A stretch of 21,114 bases of DNA from Zygnema cylindricum (Eukaryota; Streptophyta; Zygnematophyceae; Zygnematales; Zygnemataceae), in contig JBBHKE010001544.1 of NCBI GenBank assembly GCA_037447655.1, positions 193,719 through 214,832 of the forward strand, in the 5' to 3' direction. Position 1 is the stretch's first letter. The number at the start of each line of letters is the position of its first letter. Made by a program: the position numbers and the translations under genes. This document shows positions 9,801 through 17,400 of the stretch, in pieces. The notes under the pieces are model-generated. The model was not told where the DNA came from and made no database searches. It saw nothing but the letters and a program-made list of their open reading frames with translations.

Positions 9801-11275
9801 AATACTCCTCCGGTTGCCCCCCTCTCTCGAACTACCACCTCCGCTCCCGGTATCTCATGCCCAACTGCCTCCTCTTCCAAACTTTGCCTTTCTTCCGCCC
9901 CCTCTATTTCCTTCTTCCTGACCAGTTCCGCCCCTTCCTCACGTTCTCTTTCAATATCCTCCCCTACCGCTATCTCCCTTTCTTCCCTATATTGTTCTAT
10001 AACCGCCTTCCTTTCCCTCACTAAATTCTCCCCTTTAGGTATATCACCCCCTACCTCGGTTTCATTTAGTCTTGGACGATATCGTCGCTGAATGGCAGAG
10101 CGAAGTCGTTTGAATGGTCGTCGGTCGACCTCCATGGAGAAAAAAAACAATTGCTTCCCGGGAAACAAAGTAGATACACAATTAAGGGAGAAAAAAACAA
10201 CCTAAAAGACTCACTTTTGGTTAGACCTTTACTTAGATCGTGCTGCTGTAAAAACGTAGACAACTATTCACCGACGGAAAATTTAACCGTTGGCCATGCG
10301 AACTTATAGAATCGACATCCAAGCGACGACACAATGTCGTCGCGCGTTCAAATATATTCGCGTTTCCCAACAGTGAATCAACGAAATAACGTCGACGCCC
10401 GCGAATTACATTCGAGTATACCAACGTTGGATTGACTGAACTGATGTCGTCGGTGGTTTAGTCGAAACGACGAACCACTGTCGTCTGTCATTCGCACTTT
10501 CGACCAAGCGAGGCGTCCTCATACATTCAATGAATTTGTCGTACCCATCATTGAAGCAACGACACGATGTCGTCGCATACACCACGACAAAGACCCTTCG
10601 TCGCTAATATGTTGTCCCCACAAGGAAATCGTAGGACACGATGAAAATAATACCAAAATATAACAAGACAATGCATACCAACCGACAACATAAAAAAACA
10701 CGCACTAATGGCGAGGGTATGACAAGTTAGGATGTAGATTGAGAAGGAAAGGGGGCGGTCCAACATAATAATGTACAAATACTTTAGAAGCACAACAATA
10801 ATAAAATAAAACACTGCATTGTGAATGGAAATAATAAAAAAACAGGAAGGATGCGACGAAACCATTTAATAAATGGGATGAGGTATGTTTAAAATGGCTT
10901 ACTTGTATTGTAGACTCCGGTAAAATGCTCGGGAAACTTCCTCAACGTCCTTGGAATGAGTTCTTTCGACCCGTTTTTTTCGCAATCCCTCAGCATCTCG
11001 TTTATAACTCGCAGCCGTGTTACCTTAGTCGACACATGTTGAACTTTCATGTGTGGAACACGTCCTCTCGAATTGGCCGAGGACGGAAAAAACCCTTCCA
11101 CAATGGCCGCCGGGTCAACCGAGGTTTCGACTTCCGCCTCACTCCCTTCCTCGTTCGGAAGTGCGATTTCCTCGTCGACCCTTTCCATTTCTTCATCTTG
11201 TTCAGACTGAGCGTTGTGTGGATTGTTGATGTTATTGGCAGGGTTGGCACCCCAAATTCTATTAAGGGTCCACAT
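6205..11275 (-). CDS. Spliced DDE_1 (pogo/CENP-B-like) transposase, 593 aa, four exons
   Basis: Predicted cut-and-paste transposase acting in the nucleus on its own element ends. Exons are 11275-10903, 8094-7615, 7468-7217 and 6881-6205. Introns are 10902-8095 (GTAAGC...ACAG), 7614-7469 (GTGAGT...CTAG) and 7216-6882 (GTGAGT...TTAG), all phase 1. The joined frame is open for 593 codons and ends in TAA. An acidic N-terminus (about 20-50) is followed by a helix-turn-helix-like stretch (81-137), a basic GRGRK (168-172), a Tc5/CENP-B-type DNA-binding segment (RWVQRYQEKH, 237-246, to GK at 255-256), then the DDE domain. The catalytic triad is D296 (ENMDETH), D409 (FLDNCGGHN) and D446 (VQPADSF), with 36 residues between the last two. 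The start is the first ATG after the upstream leader; an extra 5' exon cannot be excluded. Domain assignment rests on family knowledge; splicing is inferred from consensus sites and frame. Confidence 0.85.
7217..7468 (-). CDS. Transposase exon 3: start of DDE domain with first catalytic Asp
   Basis: Encodes residues 285-369. ENMDETHV places the first catalytic aspartate at residue 296. It is followed by DNGKTLGFRGD, VVKYADVAGGGESMT and the YPIQGLSDTVPG block, all recognisable DDE_1 family blocks. The acceptor is ATACTAG| and the donor is CCGG|GTGAGT. The join to exon 4 gives VPG-VCYRTGPKGW, restoring a typical family block. Confidence 0.85.
7615..8094 (-). CDS. Transposase exon 2: DNA-binding region
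   Basis: Encodes residues 125-284. The acceptor is TTGTGTACAG| and the donor is TCCG|GTGAGTC. It contains a Ser-rich linker (150-155), the basic GRGRK at 168-172, and the CENP-B/Tc5-like core RWVQRYQEKH...VVRAQKGK (237-256), typical of the region that contacts DNA just before a DDE domain. The exon ends GVLKRGFES, leading directly into the DDE domain in exon 3. There are no stops or frameshifts. Confidence 0.8.
8214..8354. repeat. Cluster of AGCGACGA motifs and hairpins in intron 1
   Basis: AGCGACGA occurs at 8214, 8242 and 8347. The second forms a hairpin, GCGACGAC then AGAAA then GTCGTCGT. A separate perfect 9-bp inverted repeat, GTAAACGAC (8291-8299) and GTCGTTTAC (8311-8319), sits between them. 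The cluster lies between the exon 2 acceptor and the end of the nested frame. Confidence 0.75.
8606..10135 (-). pseudogene. Intron-nested acidic coiled-coil protein with two in-frame TAG codons (509-codon frame)
   Basis: I do not recognise this protein. One minus-strand frame runs from ATG 10135 (CCATGG context) to TGA 8608-8606. It is interrupted only by TAG at 9355-9353 and TAG at 9151-9149, which split it into 260, 67 and 180 codons with no frame change. The first part starts with a basic patch (KRLRSAIQRRYRPR), then a Glu/Arg-rich helical stretch and a long acidic low-complexity region. The second part is Pro-rich and acidic. The third has a compact Trp/Tyr/His-rich segment (PTWLYIASYN, FTWIVRRLIG, YHPWDPRLF), a PPPP linker and a heptad-rich C-terminal coiled coil (LEQLRNEVENLNRRVEAQEL). 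It lies wholly inside transposase intron 1 on the same strand. It could be a second transposon protein, a captured host gene or a nested remnant. Both TAGs are one C-to-T change from CAG. Confidence 0.6.
10322..10605. repeat. Cluster of AGCGACGA-type hairpins upstream of the nested frame
   Basis: GCGACGAC-ACAAT-GTCGTCGC (10323-10343) is a perfect 8-bp hairpin. Related pairs follow at 10444-10490 (GTGGTT with AACCAC between GTCGTC words), at 10555-10577 (ACGACA...TGTCGT) and a TCGTCGCT at 10598-10605. The cluster lies between exon 1 and the nested reading frame. Spacing is irregular, unlike the 5.2-5.7 kb array. Confidence 0.7.
10903..11275 (-). CDS. Transposase exon 1: acidic N-terminus and HTH-like segment
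   Basis: Encodes residues 1-124 plus one base of codon 125. Residues 25-50 are rich in Glu and Asp; residues 81-124 (TKVTRLRVINEMLRDCEKNG and onward to GVYNT) are helical and basic. The donor is ACAA|GTAAGC at 10903/10902. Joined to the exon 2 acceptor it reads GVYNT-K-YQKAKRWW, with no loss of frame. The same arrangement, an 'FPxxFxGxYN' stretch followed by a W-rich helix, is what I recall for related DDE_1 transposases. The ATG at 11275 lies about 125 bases downstream of a TATA-like box. Confidence 0.75.
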
Positions 11276-11397
11276 AATTTCCAAACCTTAATATCACCTA
11301 AAAAATAAGAAATATGAGCTGCTGCAAAGGAAGAAAATGGCAACCCAAGCAAATGAGGAAGAAGTGGTGATAGTGTCGTCTTCATCATCACAAATAC

Positions 11398-11408
11398 ATT
11401 TATATAAT
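11398..11408 (-). promoter_or_regulatory. Possible TATA box for the transposase transcript
   Basis: On the minus strand the sequence reads ATTATATAAAT, a good TATA-type match about 125 bases upstream of the chosen ATG (11275). The intervening leader is pyrimidine-rich, as expected of an untranslated leader. No other core promoter element was identified, and AT-rich DNA makes chance matches common. Confidence 0.35.
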
Positions 11409-11410
11409 AC

Positions 11411-12694
11411 ACGAGATGCAACCGAAAGTGAATTTTTGCGGTAAAAATGGAGGGATTTGCCATTTTAAAAATTTCGTTAAAAAATCAATTTTGAACTTGA
11501 TTATGCCTTTCAATTTTTAAATATTTAAAAACACGGGAATAGAAGCGGGATTACGCTAAAAATGTTTCGATTTGGCAAAATATTTCAAAACTGACGTCGT
11601 CAATGAAATGTTGTCAGCGCAATGGAAAGACCTCCAGCTTACAGTGCGTACGGCGAAAAGATGATGGGAAAAAATACGGCGTCGTAACCCCGAAAAACGG
11701 TTGTTCTAACGTCATGTACGAAAACTGACCAACTTTAAGAATGCGTGGATAGTAAACATGCCACGTGTTTTCGGCAACAGCCAATGATAATCTTCCAACG
11801 GAGACTGATCATCTTTCGTCGGCGTATTACCGCCAATTAGAATTAACATGTATCCTAATAAGTGGTTTTTCTTCGTATTACGTTCAATTAGAATTAACAA
11901 TGATACTAATAAGAGGCTTGTTCGACGTCTTATCTAAATAAACGTATCATTAATACACTTATGTCCCAATATTACAATACATTAATTCTAATAAAGCAAG
12001 CCGCCAGGCACTTTATTAAGGTTAAGGGTCCATATTTAACGTCATACAACGCTCGTTCTCACCGCGTACGACAACGATATTAAAATCAGTCGCTGGGTTC
12101 ACTGTAAGTTATATGAAACGAAACTAAAACATGGAATGTTGGTTGCTATATTTGCGTTCTACACACAATAACAAACTGAAATGATTGAACGTATTATAGT
12201 TATACGGTTACATAACGATATGAGATAATTGCGTTTTACAACCCTGAAGCATAAAATCGACTATATGACGCGACAATGTACGTATCATCCTATGTTGTCC
12301 TCGCACCTATTTCACTGTAATCATATTCACCGCGTGCAAAACAAACGCTTATTAGAGTCACGAATGAACTTAAGTGAAAGTACACATACTCATACATTTC
12401 GACGGTTTTTACTCGTACCTATTTTAGTGTATAATTATGCACGGTGTAATGATTGTATATTCGCAAACCCAAAATAGAATTATGGATTTTGTACAGTGGA
12501 AGGACGCCACGTCGTACGGATTGTCAAATTTTGTACTCCTACCTATTTTACCGTATATGCTACGACGGCGGATCATGTATACCCAAATCAGCGTTATGGA
12601 GAAATTACAATTAAACATTTTTTTTGAAAATGGTATTGATACACAAATTAGCGTAAATGACACTAATTCATTATATACACTAATAATTTCTATA
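11411..12694. other. Repeat-derived intergenic DNA, no gene recognised
   Basis: AT-rich with GTACG words. TACCTATTTTA recurs near 12416 and 12540 at the head of diverged similar blocks. It may contain the unresolved 5' end of the transposon. Confidence 0.5.
11823..11920 (+). repeat. 51-bp tandem duplication
   Basis: CGTATTAC, CAATTAGAATTAACA and CTAATAAG recur in the same order at 11823 and 11874. The duplication lies in AT-rich non-coding DNA upstream of the transposon. Confidence 0.7.
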
Positions 12695-13297
12695 CGCTAA
12701 TAACGATTCACGGTGTAGTTTATGATTCGTACGTAAAGTTTGCGACCAGAATTTTGATTTTGAAAAATAGAAATCAAAATTTCAAACGAACTGGCAAAAA
12801 GACCCGACAAACTTTGAAGGTCGCGACAAACTTTGAATGTCGGTGGATGTCAGACGGAGCTTGCGATTTTTTTTTTGGCTCACGTGCATCCAGCGTGGCA
12901 GGCGACACATGGACAGTACAACGTCGGCACATGGACTCTACGACTTAGGCACATGGCTTGTACGACGTGTAGAACTGTGATCGTTTGTTCAAAGCGGATA
13001 TTTTTTTGCATTTTCACGTGTGCCAATGGTACACGACCCACTATCGAGCAACTCTCTTTGCGAGGAGAGTATCTTCACACTAGATGACGTGCAAGATTGC
13101 TTCGAGGATTTAAAAAAGTGGAATATCCAACGGCCAAGAATTACGCCTACATCATTGGAGCTTCCTGAAAACTTTCCAGTAACGATATTTCGTCTAACAA
13201 AAAAAAAATTAAGGTACGGCTTGGTACGACGCTCTACGAAAACGTACGTCCTTCAGTAACGAACCACACTTTTCGTCTAATGGAATTATACCCTAAT
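12695..13297 (+). repeat. Third repeat family, 600-bp member
   Basis: Opens with CGCTAATAACGATTCACGGT and closes with TTTTCGTCTAATGGAATTAT then ACCCTA. Inside, about three diverged 22-bp repeats of a GGCACATGG-nnn-TACGAC type lie at 12900-12970. The short frames inside look incidental. Confidence 0.5.
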
Positions 13298-13347
13298 AAT
13301 GATGTGTATTGATACCCCCTGGTCGATATTTGATATGTACCTAACTC

Positions 13348-14034
13348 CCGAGGTTGCAATAGTCAAAATTTTACATAACCGAAACCGACCGTTTTTTTTT
13401 TCAAAATCTGAGTAGCCGACGCCCGACCGGGTTATGTCACGCTCTAAAATTGATAACCGTTAACCGACCGACGTTTACGTAAAGAAAAATTAACCGAAAC
13501 TCAATTTCTCGCGACTAACCATGCCCGCCCGTAACCGAAAAAGTACAAAATTAACTAATGTACGACGTATGAATAAGCCAAAAATTATGATTTGTCGCGT
13601 TCCCTTAGATTTGCTAAATGAATAGTGTATTACCGTGTCAAACTTGCGACGCTTTGTCGCGTTCTTTAAGACTTGCGAAATGAATAGTGTTACTACCGTG
13701 TTAGATTTGCGACGCTTTGTCGCGTCCCTAAGATTTGCGAAATGAATAGTGTTACTACCGTGTCATATTTGCAACGCTAATCATGATGTCACGTACTTCC
13801 ACGATACCAAATAGTACAAATTACAATAATGTAGGATTGTATGGACAGTACAAATTTTTCTTTCTTTTTGGTTTTTTGGTTGACCGACTGTAACCGACCG
13901 TTTTTTTTTTCTGTTGAATCAATCGACCGCAACCGACCGACTCTCAAAATTTGGCAAATGTATCCGTTCCGGATCCCGCGCGGGCGGTCGGTTAACGGTC
14001 GGTCACGGTTTCGGTTGACCGTTTGCGACCTCTG
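13348..14034. mobile_element. hAT-type non-autonomous element, 687 bp, with internal minisatellite
   Basis: The ends CCGAGGTTGCAAT and TTTGCGACCTCTG are imperfect inverted repeats, flanked by a perfect 8-bp duplication CCTAACTC (13340-13347 and 14035-14042). Both subterminal regions are filled with ACCGACCG/CGGTCGGT words, as expected of clustered transposase sites in hAT elements. No coding frame is present. Three 62-63 bp units lie inside (13591-13777). A second copy starts only 131 bases downstream. Confidence 0.85.
13591..13777. repeat. Internal minisatellite, three 62-63 bp units
   Basis: TTTGTCGCGT recurs at 13591, 13653 and 13716, each followed by AGATTTGCGAAATGAATAGT-like sequence and TACCGTGT. 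The units are private to the upstream hAT-type copy and absent from its neighbour, so the expansion happened after the two copies diverged or was lost in the other. Confidence 0.85.
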
Positions 14035-14042
14035 CCTAACTC

Positions 14043-14157
14043 TGAGTATCCAATAATCGATACATCGTAATGATATATCGAGAAGCTTGATATTGCAACA
14101 TTTAGCCGATTTACCGGTTGCTAGTTTTATATATTTTTATCGCGATATATCTTAGTG
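14043..14157. repeat. Sliver between the two hAT-type elements
   Basis: AT-rich, containing GATATATCGAG and CGCGATATATC words like those of the CGATATATCG MITE. Together with TTGATACC and GGTCGATATTTGATATG just left of 13340 it may be a remnant of an older MITE copy into which the upstream element inserted. Weak similarity only. Confidence 0.3.
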
Positions 14158-14165
14158 ACGTTAGG

Positions 14166-14985
14166 CAGAGGTCGCAAAAGTCAAAATTTTAGATAACTGA
14201 AACCGACCGTTTTTTTTTTTCAAAATCAGAGTACTTGACGCCCGACCGGGTTATGTCACGCTCCTAAATTGTTAATCGTTAACTAAAACACGTTTATGAA
14301 AAAAAAAGTTAATCGAATCTCGATTTCTCGCGAAACCCGTACCCGCCTGTACATGAATAAGTACAAAATTAGTGATACATCTCACTTTTACGTTCCACGA
14401 TACTAAGGGTACAAAGTACAATAATGTTGGATAGTATGGACTAGTGTTGGGTATCGGGTTAATTCATATCGCGATAATTTTGATATTCTATATATCGAAT
14501 ATCGATCGAGCAGATTCCTCGATATATCGTACCGGGACCAACATAAATTATCGCGATATATATCGCAAAAAATGGGTGTATGTACAGTCATTGTACGGAT
14601 AATCGTCTAGATATGTTTCGGAAAAAAAATTGTTCATTTTTTTGATGGTTCGATATATCGGCGATACGATATATCCACGATATATCGCGATAATTTGGTT
14701 TTCGATATATTGAAGCGATATATCGATTATCGGGTACCTGAAATTCGATATATATAGAATATCGGCAAAAGGTCCTCGATACCCAACACTAGTATGGACA
14801 GTACAAAACCTTAAATTTTTTCGTTTTTTACTTACTTGACCGTAACCGTTTTTTTTTTTTTTGTTCGTGAATCACCAGCCCGAATCCGCCCGACCCCCAA
14901 ATTTGGCGACCGAATCCGTTCCGGATCCGACGCGGGCGGTCGGGTAAATGTCGGTTACGTTTCGGTTAACCGTTTGCGACCTCTG
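14166..14985. mobile_element. Second hAT-type element of the same family, split by a nested MITE
   Basis: Thirteen-base inverted ends CAGAGGTCGCAAA / TTTGCGACCTCTG are flanked by ACGTTAGG (14158-14165) and ACGTAAGG (14986-14993), an 8-bp duplication with one mismatch. Without the inserted MITE and its duplication it is about 462 bp, shorter than the upstream copy mainly because it lacks the 62-63 bp internal repeats. Left and right arms align with 13348-13560 and 13870-14034. Confidence 0.88.
14442..14791. mobile_element. hAT-type MITE, 350 bp, nested in a second element
   Basis: Fifteen-base terminal inverted repeats TAGTGTTGGGTATCG / CGATACCCAACACTA are flanked by a perfect 8-bp target duplication GTATGGAC (14434-14441 and 14792-14799). 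The 8-bp duplication and TAGTG-type ends fit hAT elements. The interior has no coding frame and is dominated by CGATATATCG palindromes. The sister element at 13348-14034 keeps a single GTATGGAC (13839-13846) at the equivalent place, which is the empty site. Confidence 0.93.
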
Positions 14986-15149
14986 ACGTAAGGTCAATTT
15001 TTTATTTCAAAAGCGCTCCCCCGCCCTCCCCCCCGCTTCACCCTCGTGGCGCGCGCTCAGTGGAGGGGTGGTGAAGGTGGGCACCCCGCGTACGATTTGC
15101 TCTACTATAGCCTGTACGAACACCCACCTCCCACAAAATATACAGCGAT

Positions 15150-15266
15150 AATTTTTGTTGATCCCGGAGCGATATATCGAGCCCTCGGACCATTTGATAA
15201 ATTGATATACGTTATGTCGAATGTCGAAGGTAGCGCTATAATTTTTTTCCCGATACACAACACACT
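15150..15266. repeat. Possible third fragment of the CGATATATCG MITE
   Basis: Contains GAGCGATATATCGAG and ends CGATACACAACACACTA, which resembles the family right end with a few changes. No left end was found. Assignment rests on short similarity only. Confidence 0.35.
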
Positions 15267-15381
15267 AGCTATAATTTACTTATATTAGCGTATAAAATCA
15301 ATTAAAGTTATCAATTATATTTTAGGTTGGAGTGCCAAAATTTGGAGGCGCCGAATTAGCGTTATTTACGCTAGTAGCGTG

Positions 15382-15599
15382 TACACCGTGAATCGCTATT
15401 AGTGCTATTTTTTTTTTTGCCTTCTTAAAACATCTTTTCTCCGTACACACTTGCTGGATATTAAATTTGAGACCGCTAATCGGAAGCTGAGAGTGTTACC
15501 TTTCAATCGCAACCGTCAGATCCACAACCCTACAAGTATGTACGGAGAATATGTTTTAAGTGGCGATAAAAACATTGACGCTAATAGCGATTCACGGTG
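15382..15599. repeat. Inverted pair of the CGCTAATAGCGATTCACGG motif
   Basis: TACACCGTGAATCGCTATTA at 15382 faces CGCTAATAGCGATTCACGGT at 15579, giving near-perfect 20-bp inverted ends around about 180 bases. This could be a MITE-like derivative or two abutting elements in opposite orientation. No flanking target duplication is evident. Confidence 0.5.
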
Positions 15600-16788
15600 G
15601 TACCTGATGATCCGCGGTCGCGTTAGTTTTGTCGTTTCCGCTGAAGTCGGAAATATCGAGGTCCTAAAAAACACATTGTTGACTTTTAAAGAAAATATAC
15701 GCAACTTTTGCCCGTCGTGAAAAACCCTAATTTTCAGACTTCAAAAGTACGAAACTACACCGCTAATCGTTATTAGTGTCAAAGCTTAATTAGTGTTGAT
15801 AATAAATTATCGTTATCAATGCTAATTAGGAATTTGTTTAAAAAAAGGTGTATTCTAATTTTGGCGTTAATGCTAATTTGGGAGTTGCAAAAAAAGGAAT
15901 GAAATCCGTACAGTTGTATACATTAATATACAAAATATTAGAAATCGTACGCCGTCACGAAATTTAAATATCTGTACATGTCAGACTAAACTACGGCAGT
16001 TATGCGACCAGATTGAATCCCGTTTTTTGAGCGCACGCTCTACGCGTGCCCGTCTGACTAAATTCATTTTTTGTAAATTTGTATTTGAAAAGGTACATTA
16101 TGTACGGTCTGTCGTCGACCGTACACCACACGAATCTATCGCGTACGTGCTTTCTTTCGATTGGATGCAAGTAGGTTCATGTTCTGACGGCGAGCAAAGT
16201 CAAATATTCCAAAAGCACAATATCTAAACTTGTATCCGTACATGCAGTCGCAAAATTTAATTACGTGAATGTACAATTTGTACGTTTGTGTTTTGTATAT
16301 TTTGTAGTTGTTTTGTCATTCGTGTTTCGTCGTAGCGCTCGCGAATTTCGTATGTCAGCGAATCGTGGAGGAGGTGTCACGACACATTCTTCAACAAAGA
16401 TGTTTTTTGGTGGTTTTCGTTGGATTTCATTCCTGCCTGTCCGAAGGCGCGTGGCCTGTCCGAAGGCGCGTGGCAAATGTCAGAAGGTACGCGGCTCGTA
16501 CGTGACCTTTCCACGCGTAAACGTTTTACACGTGCGGTGCTTGGTTAGTGTCCTCCTTGAGGACATTAGCGAATCACTGGACGAAGTGACCTTTTGCTTT
16601 GAAAACTCATAATCCGACGGTCGAAGTTGTCGCCAAAAATTTGGGAGAATCTTGACGAATCTCCAATAGTCATGTTTTATATAAAAAAAAACAGCACGAC
16701 CCTGTACGGCAATGAGCTGGATATGTACAAAAATGCACTTTTTCAAGTAAACAACCCCACTTTTCGCCTAATGGAGGTTCACCCTTAG
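15579..16788 (+). repeat. Third repeat family, 1.2-kb member (composite)
   Basis: Opens with CGCTAATAGCGATTCACGGT and closes with TTTTCGCCTAATGGAGGTTC then ACCCTTAG. It contains the reverse copy of the hairpin family at 16080 and a 19-bp tandem repeat (CCTGTCCGAAGGCGCGTGG at 16436 and 16455, with a diverged third). A 115-codon frame (16265-16612) crosses it, but its composition looks random. Confidence 0.4.
16080..16135 (-). repeat. Repeat family copy 4 (partial, reverse strand)
   Basis: On the minus strand this reads GTGTGGTGTACGGT, nine bases, ACCGTACATAATGTACC, matching the hairpin region of copy 2. The arms TGTACGGT (16101-16108) and ACCGTACA (16118-16125) are perfect and the 9-base loop differs from that of copy 2. 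Confidence 0.65.
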
Positions 16789-16950
16789 AAAGAGATTTTG
16801 CACGCTTTTGCATTGGTTAGTCTGAGTCCTTTCGATCACAGATTGGCCCAAGTAAAACCTGGTTTACCCTTAGAAAGAGATTTCGCACGCTTTTGCATTG
16901 GTCTGTCTGAGTCCTTGCTGATCAATGATTGACCCAGGTAAAACCTGTTC
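16781..16950 (+). repeat. 85-bp tandem duplication
   Basis: ACCCTTAGAAAGAGATTT recurs at 16781 and 16866. Both units continue through GCACGCTTTTGCATTGGT, TCTGAGTCC and AAAACCTG with modest divergence. The first unit follows the closing motif of the third repeat family. Confidence 0.85.
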
Positions 16951-17182
16951 AACAGAGCGTTGACTTTGGCCGGGCGATTTCTAGGGGATGATGGATAAAT
17001 AGTGAAGTCTAAAAGAAGAGTAGGCATCTTTTCTTTTGGAAAAGTTTGTGGAAATTTTGACTGATCTTGGTCTTGAGCGAATAATGCCAAATCGAAGCAA
17101 TAGCATTTTCGCAGTGAAATCTCTTACAAACTAAGTAGTATTTTAGTAGTTAAGAGATAGAATATTTAAGAGTAGAGAGCAT

Positions 17183-17386
17183 TGTAAATTACTTCAAAAA
17201 TAAGGGTTGAGCCACAAGGGCAAGAGACCAAACTAATGTTATGTGGACATAAGCTCATTCTAATTTAAAGTTTATCATTATGTGAGTGATATCCAATGTG
17301 AATGTGTAATTTTCATATGTATGGAATGTGTGGTTGAAGTTGGTTGTAGGAATGGGATTTTCTGAGAGGTAGGAAATCCTATTACA
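17183..17386 (+). mobile_element. Probable LTR of a small (TRIM/Copia-like) retrotransposon
   Basis: The right limit is supported by CA at 17385-17386, two bases before a primer-binding site. The left limit, TGTAAATT at 17183, was chosen only because it complements the terminal ATTACA, and is uncertain. No second LTR, gag or pol frame is present nearby, so this is a truncated or miniature element. Confidence 0.4.
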
Positions 17387-17388
17387 TA

Positions 17389-17400
17389 TGGTATCAAAGC
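17389..17400 (+). other. Primer-binding site for initiator Met tRNA
   Basis: TGGTATCAAAGC differs by one base from TGGTATCAGAGC, the usual plant LTR-retrotransposon site complementary to the 3' end of initiator methionine tRNA. It lies two bases after a CA-ended putative LTR, which is the expected geometry. A perfect 14-bp duplication (GGTGAGGGTGCTCT, 17455-17482) follows in the internal region. Confidence 0.65.

Larger units (their letters stand above)
8095..10902 (-). other. Transposase intron 1 (2.8 kb) hosting the nested frame and AGCGACGA hairpins
   Basis: Bounded by GTAAGC at the donor and GTGTACAG at the acceptor; removing it joins exons 1 and 2 in phase. On either side of the nested frame it has AGCGACGA/TCGTCGCT motifs (8214, 8242, 8347 and 10322, 10598), and two more fall at the frame's own ends (8653, 10082). 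The other two introns are 146 and 335 bp, so this one is exceptional. A possible small exon is flagged by TTTTTACAG near 10247 and AAAA|GTGAGT near 10216. It does not keep the transposase frame but could be a leader exon for the nested gene. Confidence 0.6.
5129..11410 (-). mobile_element. Autonomous pogo/CENP-B-like DNA transposon (minimum extent)
   Basis: The interval runs from the first clustered AGCGACGA motif (5129) to a TATA-like box upstream of the transposase start (11398-11408). It holds a four-exon DDE transposase gene, a second reading frame inside intron 1, a hairpin tandem array on the 3' side and scattered AGCGACGA/TCGTCGCT motifs in the non-coding parts. Outside the interval I found only one exact AGCGACGA-type match (3999-4006). 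I compared both flanks by eye and found no convincing terminal inverted repeats or TA target duplication, so these limits are a minimum. The intact transposase frame implies recent activity or purifying selection. The second frame has two stops, so this copy may be only partly functional. Confidence 0.7.

Noticed and set aside
9381-10091. Plus-strand 236-codon Ser/Pro-rich frame
   Set aside because: It is the antisense of the Glu-rich nested protein; the Ser/Pro bias follows from reverse-complemented GAA/GAG-rich codons.
11047-11463. 138-codon frame with a signal-peptide-like start upstream of the transposase
   Set aside because: It overlaps exon 1 in another phase; the exon 1 frame has family-like sequence and splices correctly.
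4380-12060. Search for terminal inverted repeats of the large transposon
   Set aside because: Partial matches such as a CCGTT...TCGGGG pair near 4411 and 11690 were short and gapped, without TA or other target duplications. They were not strong enough to call ends.
16265-16612. 115-codon plus-strand frame
   Set aside because: It crosses a 19-bp tandem repeat and repeat-family sequence, shows no recognisable motif, and has random-looking composition.
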